64,000 nt of DNA, taken from assembly GCA_021781815.1 (NCBI GenBank), contig JAJXWB010000003.1:149997-213996 (forward strand). The letters are read 5' to 3'. A model generated the notes under the pieces. The model did not search any database, was not told where the DNA came from, and worked only from the letters and a program-made list of their open reading frames with translations. The DNA is from Pseudomonadota bacterium. GTDB taxonomy: Bacteria > Pseudomonadota > Alphaproteobacteria > Rhizobiales > Beijerinckiaceae. Within the stretch, counting starts at the first letter, position 1. Every line of letters begins with the position of its first letter. The position numbers and the translations under genes were made by a program. This document shows, one piece after another, positions 40,671-49,559 of this stretch.

Positions 40671-42200
40671 ATGACCGATCGAATGATCTATCTCGACGAC
40701 CGCGGCGTGGATCGCGAGATCGTCCTGGCCAACGGCAGGAAGGCCGCTACGGGCCTGGCGAGCCTCGGCGTTGGGGAGGGCGATTGCGTCGCCCTTCTGC
40801 TGCGCAACGATTTTGTCTTCTTCGAAGCGCAGCGGGCCGCAGCGGCGCTCGGCGCCTATTCGATACCGATCAACTGGCACGGCGCGCCGGAGGAAATTCT
40901 GTATGTTCTCAAGGACGCGCGCTCCAAGACGCTCGTTGCGCATGCCGATCTCCTTGCGGCCGTCCGCCACGTGTTGCCCGAGGACCTTGTCGTCCTGGTG
41001 GCTGAAACCCCGACGGAAATTGCGCGCGCATACAAGCTGACCCAAGGCCAATGCGGCATCTCATTGGGCGACATCGCCTGGGACCAATGGCTTTCTGGCT
41101 TCGAGCCTTGGGCCGGTGCGCCGAAGCCGGCGCGCGCGACCATGATCTATACTTCCGGCACGACGGGCAACCCGAAAGGTGTACAGCGCGCGCCGGCCAC
41201 GCCCGAACAAGCCGCGGCCTATGTGCAGATGATCGCCCGCGTCTATGGTCTGACGCCCGGTGTCCGCGCCCTCGTGGCTGGCCCGCTTTATCATGCATCG
41301 CCGAATGCTTACGGCAGGCAGGCGCTGCCGACTGCGGACGTGCTGGTTATGCAGTTGAAGTTCGACGCCGAGGCGGCGCTCGCGTTGATTGAAAGACATC
41401 GCATCACGAACGCTGTCATGGCGCCGACGATGTTCATCCGGATGCTGAAGCTTCCGCGGGAGGTCCGCGGACGCTACGATGTCAGTAGTCTGAACTGGGT
41501 TACCCACACTGGCGCCCCATGCCCGGCTGAAGTCAAACGGCAACTCATGGAATGGTGGGGGCCGGTAATCTATGAAACCTACGGCGGCACCGAGGTGGGC
41601 ACAGCCACCCTGGCCACGCCGCAGGACGCCATGTCTCATCCGGGCAGCGTCGGCGCGCCAACGCCTGGAACAAAAATCGCATTCTACGCCGAGGACGGCC
41701 GTCTCCTGCCGCTAGGGGAGGCCGGCGAGATTTACATGCGTGTTCCCGCCTATGCCGATTTCACCTATCTTAACGATCCGGGAAAGCGGGAGCGCGTTGA
41801 ACGGGACGGTCTGATCAGCGTCGGCGATGTCGGTTATCTCGAAGACGGTCATTTGTACTTGTGCGATCGACGCTCAGACATGGTGATATCGGCCGGAACC
41901 AATATCTATCCCGCCGAAATCGAGAACGCTCTCGTGCAATGCCCTGGCGTGCAGGATTGCGCGGTGTTCGGCATCCCCCACGAGGAATTCGGTGAATCGC
42001 TCGCCGCGGCGGTCGAGCCAGTTCCGGGGGCAGACATCAGCGCCGAGAAGATTCGGGAATTCCTCGGCCTGCATATCGCGAAATTCAAGATACCGAAGCG
42101 CATTGATTTTCACGATACGCTTCCGCGCCACGACAGCGGTAAAATTTTCAAGCGCAAGCTTCGAGAGCCGTTCTGGCAGGGCGCTGGCGGAACGATCTGA
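40671..42200 (+). CDS. Acyl-CoA ligase, AMP-forming
   Basis: ATP-dependent CoA ligase of 509 residues, starting at the ATG at 40671 with AGGA ten bases ahead. Motifs: MIYTSGTTGNPKGVQ, ETYGGTEVG, SVGDVGYLEDGHLYLCDR, the hinge SAGTNIYPAEIEN and the C-terminal lysine in RHDSGKIFKRKL. The N-terminal ~30 residues usually found in this family are missing (MTDRMIYLDDRGVDREIV), so it is slightly short. It sits 50 bases after the SDR and 45 before the CoA-transferase pair, and probably activates the ring acid processed here. FadD3-type enzymes of steroid ring degradation are one comparison. Confidence 0.85.
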   Translation: MTDRMIYLDDRGVDREIVLANGRKAATGLASLGVGEGDCVALLLRNDFVFFEAQRAAAALGAYSIPINWHGAPEEILYVLKDARSKTLVAHADLLAAVRHVLPEDLVVLVAETPTEIARAYKLTQGQCGISLGDIAWDQWLSGFEPWAGAPKPARATMIYTSGTTGNPKGVQRAPATPEQAAAYVQMIARVYGLTPGVRALVAGPLYHASPNAYGRQALPTADVLVMQLKFDAEAALALIERHRITNAVMAPTMFIRMLKLPREVRGRYDVSSLNWVTHTGAPCPAEVKRQLMEWWGPVIYETYGGTEVGTATLATPQDAMSHPGSVGAPTPGTKIAFYAEDGRLLPLGEAGEIYMRVPAYADFTYLNDPGKRERVERDGLISVGDVGYLEDGHLYLCDRRSDMVISAGTNIYPAEIENALVQCPGVQDCAVFGIPHEEFGESLAAAVEPVPGADISAEKIREFLGLHIAKFKIPKRIDFHDTLPRHDSGKIFKRKLREPFWQGAGGTI

Positions 42201-42245
42201 CGAAGCCATGGTTAGACTGACTCTGAACGACGGAACGAGGCCCCG

Positions 42246-43037
42246 ATGAGCACCGATTTGCACTGCACGACGTCCGAACTGCTATCCGTTCTTCTCGCCC
42301 GGGATCTGTGCGACGGCGAAAAGGCGATCGTTGGCACCAACAGCGACGTGCAGGTTGCGGCCTGCAATCTTGCCCGGAACATGCATGCGCCGACGCTGTG
42401 GTGGGTCTCTGGGCCTGGAGGAATGGTGAATGCCGACGATGGCGTCATCCGCCCGACGGCCGACCACCGTAACCTCGCCTGTTGCGAAGCCGTGATGGAC
42501 TTGCCACAGATGATCGATTTCATCGACTGGGAGATCCATTTTTTCGACTTCGCTATCCTCGGCGCCCTGCAGATCGACCGGTTCGGGAACATTAATACGG
42601 TCTGCGTCGGACCTCACTCCAAACCGAAATTGCGCGGGCCCGGAACCGTCGGTATCGCTGCTCTGACCGCGCTTTCAAAGCGCTTCTACGTCGTGATGCC
42701 CAAGCATCATCGCGGCGCTTTCGTCGAGCGCGTAGATTTCCTCAACGGACCCGGACATCTCGATGGCGGAACGACTCGCACAGACAGGGGACTTCCGGCC
42801 GGCGGACCGAAACTCGTCGTGTCCAATCTCGGCGTATTCGACTTTGAACCGTCAACCAAGCGCATGCGGATTATCTCCTTGCACCCGGGCGTGACTGTCG
42901 ATCAGGTGCAAGCGAATACTGGCTTCGAGATGCTGGTCGAGGGCGCCCCTCCCGTGACCATGGCGCCGACCGCGGAAGAAATGCAGATCTTGCGACAGAA
43001 AGTCGATTCAACCGGTGTATTGCGATCGGCAGCGTGA
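42246..43037 (+). CDS. CoA-transferase-family beta subunit (IpdB-like)
   Basis: A 263-residue GctB-type subunit. The fold is clear from QIDRFGNINTVCVGPHSKPKLRGPG and the C-terminal LVVSNLGVFDFE and SLHPGVTVDQVQANTGFE, which parallel IpdB. At the place of the catalytic Glu of true CoA transferases (ESG) it reads VSG in WWVSGPGGM, so a normal transferase reaction looks unlikely. IpdAB-type proteins use this fold to hydrolyse a ring in cholesterol breakdown. With its partner 48 bases downstream it may open a cyclic beta-diketone-like acyl-CoA. The assignment is inference from motif loss. Confidence 0.78.
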   Translation: MSTDLHCTTSELLSVLLARDLCDGEKAIVGTNSDVQVAACNLARNMHAPTLWWVSGPGGMVNADDGVIRPTADHRNLACCEAVMDLPQMIDFIDWEIHFFDFAILGALQIDRFGNINTVCVGPHSKPKLRGPGTVGIAALTALSKRFYVVMPKHHRGAFVERVDFLNGPGHLDGGTTRTDRGLPAGGPKLVVSNLGVFDFEPSTKRMRIISLHPGVTVDQVQANTGFEMLVEGAPPVTMAPTAEEMQILRQKVDSTGVLRSAA

Positions 43038-43084
43038 TCTGCCGCGATCAGCCATAGCGATCGACCTCTTTCAAGGATACTAGG

Positions 43085-43942
43085 ATGTCGAAGATCAAGA
43101 GTATTTCCGAGGCAATCGATGTCATCAAGCCGGGGATGACAGTCGCGACCGGCGGCTGGATTTTCAATGCCCAGCCGATGGCCCTTGTTCGCGAGATCGT
43201 CCGGAAGGAAATCAAGCATCTGACCCTTATCCCGGCGCCCGGGAGCATAGCGCCGGATATGCTGATCGGCGCCGGAGCGGTGAAGACGACCGGCTGCATC
43301 TTCATCAGTTTCGAGCAGTTCGGCCTCGCCCCCAATTTCCGGAAGGCCGCGGAGACCGGGTCGATCGGCATTCTCGAAATGGACGGTCCAGCGATCGCTG
43401 GCGGACTGCGTGCGGGCGCCTGCGATTTGCCCTACGGCCTCATTCCAGACATGTGCACCGACTTGCCGGACGTCAATCCGGAATATTATCAGCCCGTTCA
43501 GTCTGCGCCGGGCGAGCGGCGCATGCTAAAGGTTCCGGCCATCAAGCCCGACGTCGTGCTCCTGCACGCCCAGCAGGCCGACGAACTCGGTAACGTGCAA
43601 TATCGCGCGCCGGTGTTCTTCGACATTTTGATGGCGCAGGCCGCCCGGCATGTCATCGTTTCCGTCGATCGGATTGTCTCACACGAGACGGTTCGTAAAT
43701 CGCACGCTCTCACGCGGCTGCCCTCGGCCTTCGTCGACGCCGTCGTCGAGGCGCCGTTCGGCGCCCATCCAACTGTCAGCGCCGGATTCTACGATCTGGA
43801 CGAGAAGCACATCGCTGACTACGTGAAGGCGAGCGCGGACGCGTCTGCTTTCGATGAGTACCTTTCCTCCTATGTGCGCAAATGCGCCGGACCAGCAGAG
43901 TATCACAAGAAGATTGGAAGCCCGGCCTTCCTGGACGCATAG
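43085..43942 (+). CDS. CoA-transferase-family alpha subunit (IpdA-like)
   Basis: A 285-residue GctA-type subunit, with the N-terminal GMTVATGGWIFNAQPMALVREIVRK and the central EMDGPAIAGGLRAGACDLPYG. The acidic EMD pair corresponds in place to the region carrying the catalytic Glu of IpdA. Later, LLHAQQADELGNVQYR and VDRIVSHE are family features. Together with the preceding beta subunit it forms the heteromeric enzyme. Substrate unknown. Confidence 0.8.
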   Translation: MSKIKSISEAIDVIKPGMTVATGGWIFNAQPMALVREIVRKEIKHLTLIPAPGSIAPDMLIGAGAVKTTGCIFISFEQFGLAPNFRKAAETGSIGILEMDGPAIAGGLRAGACDLPYGLIPDMCTDLPDVNPEYYQPVQSAPGERRMLKVPAIKPDVVLLHAQQADELGNVQYRAPVFFDILMAQAARHVIVSVDRIVSHETVRKSHALTRLPSAFVDAVVEAPFGAHPTVSAGFYDLDEKHIADYVKASADASAFDEYLSSYVRKCAGPAEYHKKIGSPAFLDA

Positions 43943-44029
43943 ATGACCTCTCCGGTTGAGCGCTGCGGCGGCGTGAGTTAAGCAAGCTTACGTCGGCCAC
44001 CTTGCCGGCGTATCTTCGGAGGCAAGAGC

Positions 44030-44848
44030 ATGAGAGCCACAACGCCAAAAGCCAAGGCTTCGAAGAACGCAGAGATGCTGTTCCAGCCGATCCGGTCGGC
44101 GCGCGCATTCGAGGAGATCGCCCAGCAAATCCGTACGGAGCTGTCGGAGGGCCGCCTTCGGATCGGCGACCGGCTCCCGTCGGAGCGGGCGCTGTCCGAG
44201 CAATTCGGCGTCTCCCGCAACACGCTGCGCGAGGCGCTGCGTTCACTCGAACACGCCGGGCTCATCCGCCTGCAGAAGGGCGCGAGCGGCGGCGCATTCA
44301 TCAGCGAAGGCAGCGACAAGGCGATCACCACCGGCCTTATGGACATGTACCATCTCGGCGCCATTCAGCCGGCGCAACTGACAGAAGCCAGGATCTGGCT
44401 CGAGTCGATTATCGTTCGCGAGGCGTGCAACCGCGCCACGAACGCCGACATTGCGGAACTCAACGCCAACATCGAAGCTGCAGTCGCCGCGGCTCGCCAG
44501 GGCGATCTCCCGAAATGCGCGGCGGAGCATATCGAATTTCACGGCATTCTCGCCCGGATCACCGGCAACCCGATCATCATGACGGTGATGAAGAGCGTGC
44601 TGGACGTCCTGAGCCACTTCGTGAACAAGATCGGCTACTACGACAACATGTTCGTCATCCCGTCTCGCCGCCGTTTCATGAAGCATCTGGTCGAAGGCGA
44701 CGCGAATGCGGCGGTGGCGGAGATGGAGACGAGCCTCAAGCGGCTGCAACGTGCCTACCTGTCTCTGATCGACAACGTGTCCGACGAGCAGGCCGCGACG
44801 AAGGCGCCGGCAAAGCCGTCGAAAGCGAAGGCCCGCCGGCGCAAGTGA
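44030..44848 (+). CDS. GntR-family regulator with FCD domain (1)
   Basis: Transcription regulator of 272 residues: winged helix (about 24-95; DRLPSERALSEQFGVSRNTLREALRSLE) followed by an all-helical FCD ligand domain (about 110-250; metal-site-like His in EHIEFHGILARITGN). The tail is Lys/Ala-rich. Two paralogues lie at 49560 and 62410, with nearly the same recognition helix. They probably read the ATGGT-N3-ACCAT sites of this island, with an acyl-CoA or carboxylate as signal. It converges on the CaiB gene with 17 bases between stops. Confidence 0.86.
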   Translation: MRATTPKAKASKNAEMLFQPIRSARAFEEIAQQIRTELSEGRLRIGDRLPSERALSEQFGVSRNTLREALRSLEHAGLIRLQKGASGGAFISEGSDKAITTGLMDMYHLGAIQPAQLTEARIWLESIIVREACNRATNADIAELNANIEAAVAAARQGDLPKCAAEHIEFHGILARITGNPIIMTVMKSVLDVLSHFVNKIGYYDNMFVIPSRRRFMKHLVEGDANAAVAEMETSLKRLQRAYLSLIDNVSDEQAATKAPAKPSKAKARRRK

Positions 44849-44865
44849 CCTGATTGCCGCAAGAC

Positions 44866-46116
44866 CTATTTGCGGATGACACCGCTCGCCGCCAGGGCGT
44901 CTATCCTGTCGCCCGGATATCCAAGGACACGTGAAAGAACGTGGGCGGTATGCTGTCCGAGCGTCGGCGCGGCGACAGGATCGACAACGGGCGTTCCCCG
45001 AAGGATCAGCGGCGAAGCGATGTTGGGTATCTCTCCTGCTGTCGGGTGTGGAATGCTCGACGCGATTTTGCGATCGGCCATTTCCGCGGAATTGAATGCT
45101 CCTTCGACTGTACGCGCCACGCCGGCAGGAACGCCGGCCTTCTGCATCTTAACCGCCCAGTTCTCGCAGGAATCCGAGGCAAGGATCTTGTGAATGATTT
45201 CCGTCAGCTCTTCCCGGTGCGCGACGCGGCTCGGGTTGGTGACGAAATCCGGATGCTCCGCGAGGTCCATGCGGCCGAATACGTCAACCACAAGCCGCCG
45301 GTAAGTGCGGTCGTTGGCGCAGGCGATATAGAGCGCGCCGTCGGCGGCGTTGAACACGCCGGTGGGGACGCTGTCGATGCTGCGATTTCCAAAACGCGTC
45401 GGGTTCTTGCCCGTTGCGAGATAGTTCATCGCATGGAAGCCGAGCATCAGGGTCGCCGTATCGTAAAGGGCGACCTCGACTTGCTGCCCCTTTCCTGAGC
45501 GTTGGCGAGCGACGATGGCGCCGAGCACGGCGACCGCAGCCATCATGCCCGTCGAAATGTCCATGACCGCCGGGCCGGTGCGCACACCTTCCTGGTCGTC
45601 GAACCCGTTAAGCGACATAAACCCGGTTTCGGCCTGCACAACCGGGTCGAAACCGAGCCTCTCCGACATTGCGCCGTCGCGACCATAGGCGGACACGCTA
45701 CAATAGATCAGGCGCGGATTGATCGTGCGCATGGCCGCGAACCCCAGGCCAAAGCGTTCCATCACGCCTTTGGAAAAATTCTCGACCAGGACATCCGCAG
45801 TGCGGATCAGATCGACAGCGATCTCTCGCGCGGCGGCCTGCGACAGGTCCAGCGCAATCCCCATCTTGTTGCGATTCGTCCACAGGTAGGGCGTCGACTC
45901 GCCCGCAAGAAACGGCCTGAAGCCTCGAAAATCATCGCCCCGAGCGGCGTTCTCGATCTTGATGACCTCTGCTCCGAGATCGGCCAATATCATTGTGCAC
46001 ATCGGTCCCGCAATGAAGTGCGAGAAGTCGACGATCCGAATTCCGTCGAGAGCTGCCGGCAGGTTGGGGTCGCGTGGCTCGTACGGCGGCAACGTAGGGC
46101 GTGCTTCAGCGTCCAT
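44866..46116 (-). CDS. Family III CoA transferase (CaiB/BaiF)
   Basis: CoA transferase of 416 residues that moves CoA between carboxylic acids through a catalytic Asp. Visible: GIRIVDFSHFIAGPMCTMILADLGAEVIKIE, NRNKMGIALDLS, NFSKGVMERFGLGF, and the later GTGVFNAADG-like segment PTGVFNAADGALYIACAND. The catalytic Asp region QAETGFMSLNG and GPAVMDISTGMMAAVA is intact. It is the last gene of the minus-strand unit regulator - deleted CaiB - crotonase - fused dehydrogenase - this gene. It may recycle CoA onto a new substrate molecule. Confidence 0.88.
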   Translation of the reverse strand: MDAEARPTLPPYEPRDPNLPAALDGIRIVDFSHFIAGPMCTMILADLGAEVIKIENAARGDDFRGFRPFLAGESTPYLWTNRNKMGIALDLSQAAAREIAVDLIRTADVLVENFSKGVMERFGLGFAAMRTINPRLIYCSVSAYGRDGAMSERLGFDPVVQAETGFMSLNGFDDQEGVRTGPAVMDISTGMMAAVAVLGAIVARQRSGKGQQVEVALYDTATLMLGFHAMNYLATGKNPTRFGNRSIDSVPTGVFNAADGALYIACANDRTYRRLVVDVFGRMDLAEHPDFVTNPSRVAHREELTEIIHKILASDSCENWAVKMQKAGVPAGVARTVEGAFNSAEMADRKIASSIPHPTAGEIPNIASPLILRGTPVVDPVAAPTLGQHTAHVLSRVLGYPGDRIDALAASGVIRK

Positions 46117-46145
46117 GTTTCTCTCGCTCCAAGTTTTGGCCGATA

Positions 46146-48371
46146 TCAGCGTGGTAGTCCGAGCCCGCGCTGCGCTATGAGATTTCTCTGAATTTCATTT
46201 GTGCCGATGCTGATCACCCACATCAGCGAATGTCGAAGGTTCTGTTCGAACCTGCCGTTGTCGATTGCGCCGGGCGCCTGTTCCGACAGCGTCGCGCGCA
46301 TGCCGAGCATATCGAGCGCCGCCTCGCCGAAACGCTCCATCATTTCGCCGGAGAAGACCTTGCTGATCGCGCCATACTCCGGCGGAGTGACACCATCGAC
46401 CGCAAGTTCCGCGCAACGCATCATTAGTTGTCGTCCGACTTCGATTTCAGAAGCGAGCGTCGCCAGCCGTTCGCGAATGGACGGATCCGCGGCAGGAGGC
46501 GCATTCCCTTCGTATGCCGCCAGGACATGCGAGCGCAGCCGCTCGAACGCGTGCGCGACTTTCAGCACGATGCCCCCGCCCACGAACCCGCGCTCGAACG
46601 CCAGCGCACCCGTCAGCACCTTCCAGCCGCCGTTGACTTCACCGACGATGTTTTCGGCGGGGATGCGGACATTGTCATAGAAGATATTGGCGAAGGTTCC
46701 GTCGTACATGGTCGCTGCAGGACGAACCGTGATTCCTGGAGTGTTCATCGGCACGATGAACATGCTGATGCCCGCGTGCGGCGGTGTAGCCGACAAATCG
46801 GTCTTGGCGGCAAGGTACATGTACTTTCCCCACCAGGTCGTCGTCCAGATCTTCTGGCCGTTGATGACCCACTCGTCGCCCTCGCGCACTGCTGATGTCC
46901 GCATGGCAGCGAGATCTGAGCCTGCGTCAGGCTCGCTGTAACCCATGCCGTGCATGGCCTCGCCGGCGATAATTTCTGACAAATATTTCTGCTGCTGCGC
47001 CGGCGTGCCGAACATGATCAGCGCATTGGCCTGGATGGCGGCGCCAACGCGGGGCGCCTCGCCGCGCTCCATCGTCTCCATGAAGGCGAGCTGTTCCTGT
47101 GGCGAGCGCGCCTGACCGCCAAATTCCTTTGGCCAGCCGAGACCGATCCAGCCCGTGGCGCCGATATCTTGCGCGAAGGAAGCGTCGAACTCGCGTTTCG
47201 AAAATGGCTGCGCGTCGAAGGCTGCCTTGCGCTCGCCGCTCCAGTTCCGGTTGAGCCAACCACGAACTTCTTCGCGCAGCGCATTGCCGGCCGCGCCCAG
47301 ATCGTATTCGGGCAAGGGTGCGCCGGCGCCGTCGAGCAGATGCGCCGCAATCCGACGGCGCGCCTCGGCCGCCCCGCCGAGCGCGATCGTATCGAGATGA
47401 ACCCGCTTGAAGTGGCGGGGCGCTTCGTGCTCCTCTGCATAGCCGATCGCGCCGAAAGCGTGTTGCGTTTCGAGCGAGACGCGCCGCAGCGCATCGCCCG
47501 CAAAGGCGACGGCCGCGTTCGCGAAGTAGCGCCAGTCCGAATCGGTAGCGCTGTGCATGTGCGCCGCATGCAGGACTGTCAGTTTCGTACCTTCGAGCGC
47601 GATGAGACAATTGGCGAGCTTGTGCTGGATCGCCTGGAATTTGCCAATTCGTTGAGCGAACTGCCGCCGCTCCTTCGCGTAATCGACGGCGAGTTCGAAG
47701 GCGCGCCGCGCTGCCCCGTGTGCCCGGGCGCAGAGCGCGAGTTTCGCGATCACGAAGAGATCGTCGAGCATGGCAGGGGCGAGTTCGATCGTTTCGCCAG
47801 AGGCCTTGTCGAGCCGGATTTCGCAAAGACCATGCGCGCCCATGGCGCGGGTTGGAACGATCTGCGCGCCGGAAGAGAGATTTACGATCGCAAGCGACGA
47901 ACTGCTTGTCGCCGCAACGAGATGCGTTGCGCCGCCCGCCTCGACGAAGCGCAGCACTCCGGTCGCGGCGCCGTGGCGAATATCGATTTGTCCCGCGCCG
48001 GCGTCCGGATCGAGCGAAGCGAAGGTGAACGCGACGCTAGCCTCGCCCGCGTGCATTTGCGTCAGCAACTCACTGGCACCTAGCGCGTTTCTATCCGAGA
48101 GTGCGATATTGACAAGGGTGGCGGCGAGCATCGGCGCGGGGCAGGCAGCGCGTCCGAGTTCTTCCATGGCAAGCAAGATTTCGGTGAGGCCGCCAGACTC
48201 GGCGTCAGCGCCGAGCGTGGCTACGCCCTGTCCGACGAGACCCTTCCAGATTTTCACGATCTCGATAGGGTCTCCGGCTCGCGCTATCGCCGTCTCCGGC
48301 GGCCATGCGCGAAGAAGGAAACCACGCAAGGAATCGCGCAGCATATCCCGAATGTCGTCTCGGTCTGTCAT
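46146..48371 (-). CDS. Fused double acyl-CoA dehydrogenase
   Basis: A 741-residue protein with two acyl-CoA dehydrogenase modules. The N-terminal module (about 1-345) ends HAFGAIGYAEEHEAPRHFKR; the C-terminal module (about 360-740) has the FAD/substrate motifs MGYSEPDAGSDLAAMRTSA, INGQKIWTT and SIGTNEIQRNLIAQRGLGLP. The Glu that begins EGTNEIQR in many family members is Ile in the C-terminal module, as in FadE34-like proteins where the base lies elsewhere. FadE34-type fusions act on steroid side chains and bulky acyl-CoAs, so a cyclic substrate is plausible. The start at 48371 gives a ten-base gap to the crotonase stop; a start eight codons earlier is possible. Confidence 0.85.
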   Translation of the reverse strand: MTDRDDIRDMLRDSLRGFLLRAWPPETAIARAGDPIEIVKIWKGLVGQGVATLGADAESGGLTEILLAMEELGRAACPAPMLAATLVNIALSDRNALGASELLTQMHAGEASVAFTFASLDPDAGAGQIDIRHGAATGVLRFVEAGGATHLVAATSSSSLAIVNLSSGAQIVPTRAMGAHGLCEIRLDKASGETIELAPAMLDDLFVIAKLALCARAHGAARRAFELAVDYAKERRQFAQRIGKFQAIQHKLANCLIALEGTKLTVLHAAHMHSATDSDWRYFANAAVAFAGDALRRVSLETQHAFGAIGYAEEHEAPRHFKRVHLDTIALGGAAEARRRIAAHLLDGAGAPLPEYDLGAAGNALREEVRGWLNRNWSGERKAAFDAQPFSKREFDASFAQDIGATGWIGLGWPKEFGGQARSPQEQLAFMETMERGEAPRVGAAIQANALIMFGTPAQQQKYLSEIIAGEAMHGMGYSEPDAGSDLAAMRTSAVREGDEWVINGQKIWTTTWWGKYMYLAAKTDLSATPPHAGISMFIVPMNTPGITVRPAATMYDGTFANIFYDNVRIPAENIVGEVNGGWKVLTGALAFERGFVGGGIVLKVAHAFERLRSHVLAAYEGNAPPAADPSIRERLATLASEIEVGRQLMMRCAELAVDGVTPPEYGAISKVFSGEMMERFGEAALDMLGMRATLSEQAPGAIDNGRFEQNLRHSLMWVISIGTNEIQRNLIAQRGLGLPR

Positions 48372-48381
48372 CGAGCGCGCT

Positions 48382-49191
48382 TCATCCTTGGCCAAACTTC
48401 GGCTTGCGCTTTTCCTTGAACGACGTCGCAGCCTCCTTGTGATCAGCCGTCTCGAACGTCACCTGTTCGAGCGCCATTGAGGCTTCGAGTAGCATGTTGA
48501 CCCGGTCCTTGACGATCTGGTTGATTGAAAGTTTCGTCCAGCGGATCGCCCAGCTCGGCCCGTTGGCGAGTTCGATCGCGATCTCGCACGCCTTCGCCAT
48601 CACTTGCGCGCGCGGTACGACGTGATTGACGAGGCCGAGGCGTTCGGCTTCCGGCCCCTTCAGAAGCGTGCCGCGGATCAGAAATTCCTTGGCCTTGTTG
48701 ACGCCGACCAGCAACGGCCAGATCACCGTACCGCCGTCGCCGGCGACGAGTCCGACGCGCGAAACATGCGTGTCACCGATGCGGGCGTCCTCCGCCATTA
48801 CGGAAATGTCGCTGAGCAGCGCATGGGTTGCCGCAAGACCGATCGCATCGCCGTTGATCGCCGCGATGATCGGTTTGTCGAGCTCGAGTTGGCGGTTGAC
48901 GATGCGCCGGCTGATCATCGGATCGTGCACCTCGCCTTCCTCGAGAACGTCGCCGCCGGGTCGTTCCGACATTGCCTTCACGTCGCCGCCGACGCTGAAG
49001 AAATCGCCGGATCCAGTGAGAATTACGACGTTGACGGCGAGATCGTCGGCGAGATCGTCCCAGATCGTGCGCAATTCGCGAATGAGCTTCTGGTTGATCG
49101 CATTGCGCGCCTCTGGTCGGTGCATCGTAACGGTCGCGATCTTGTCGGCGACTTCTATCTTCAGGCATTCGTAACGGGCGTATCGGGACAT
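48382..49191 (-). CDS. Crotonase-family enzyme with atypical active site
   Basis: A 269-residue enoyl-CoA hydratase/isomerase-fold protein. The CoA-binding and oxyanion features are present: RPEARNAINQKLI, VVILTGSGDFFSVGGDVKAM and INGDAIGLAATHALLSD. The two glutamates of classical hydratase are replaced: the GGGCE position reads LAATH and the PE position reads THVSRVGL. An Asp appears in VAGDGGTVIWPLL. It is therefore probably not a simple hydratase; an isomerase, C-C hydrolase (as EchA20-like ring openers) or lyase is more likely. It is encoded ten bases before the fused dehydrogenase. Confidence 0.8.
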   Translation of the reverse strand: MSRYARYECLKIEVADKIATVTMHRPEARNAINQKLIRELRTIWDDLADDLAVNVVILTGSGDFFSVGGDVKAMSERPGGDVLEEGEVHDPMISRRIVNRQLELDKPIIAAINGDAIGLAATHALLSDISVMAEDARIGDTHVSRVGLVAGDGGTVIWPLLVGVNKAKEFLIRGTLLKGPEAERLGLVNHVVPRAQVMAKACEIAIELANGPSWAIRWTKLSINQIVKDRVNMLLEASMALEQVTFETADHKEAATSFKEKRKPKFGQG

Positions 49192-49232
49192 GGTTTCCTC
49201 CGTCGTTTCCGGAAGTCGTCTGGCGCTGGCGT

Positions 49233-49547
49233 TCAGGGACCGAAGGCGCCGACGGTTGCGAGGTGTCTACGTTTCTCCTCCGTCATGCCGAGAAGGGATG
49301 ACAGGATTTCGTGCGATGCGCGCCGATCGCGGGAAGATCGACCCAGGACGACATGTCGCCGACCGTGAATTGCCAGGGCGCGTTGACGCCAAGGACGGCT
49401 ACGGCGGCGTCGCGGATTTCCGATAAGACGCGGCGCTGCGTCAGATGTTTGCGGTCGAGCGCCACGATGAGCGGGAGGCATAATCCCGAAATCGAGCACG
49501 CGCAGTCCGGGAAGCGGCGCTGCATTTCTGTCAGTTGTTCGGGTCAT
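49233..49547 (-). pseudogene. Internally deleted CaiB/BaiF CoA transferase
   Basis: The first residues AAPLPGLRVLDFGI are the N-terminal signature of family III CoA transferases. After a frame change, the next readable part HLTQRRVLSEIRDAAVAVLG and VDLPAIGAH, followed by MTEEKRRHLATVGAF, is the C-terminal end of the same family. About 300 central codons are missing, and the end is frameshifted. The remnant lies between the FCD regulator and the crotonase gene, where an intact copy would have been part of the unit. Confidence 0.7.
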
Positions 49548-49559
49548 GCTCCGCTTCCA

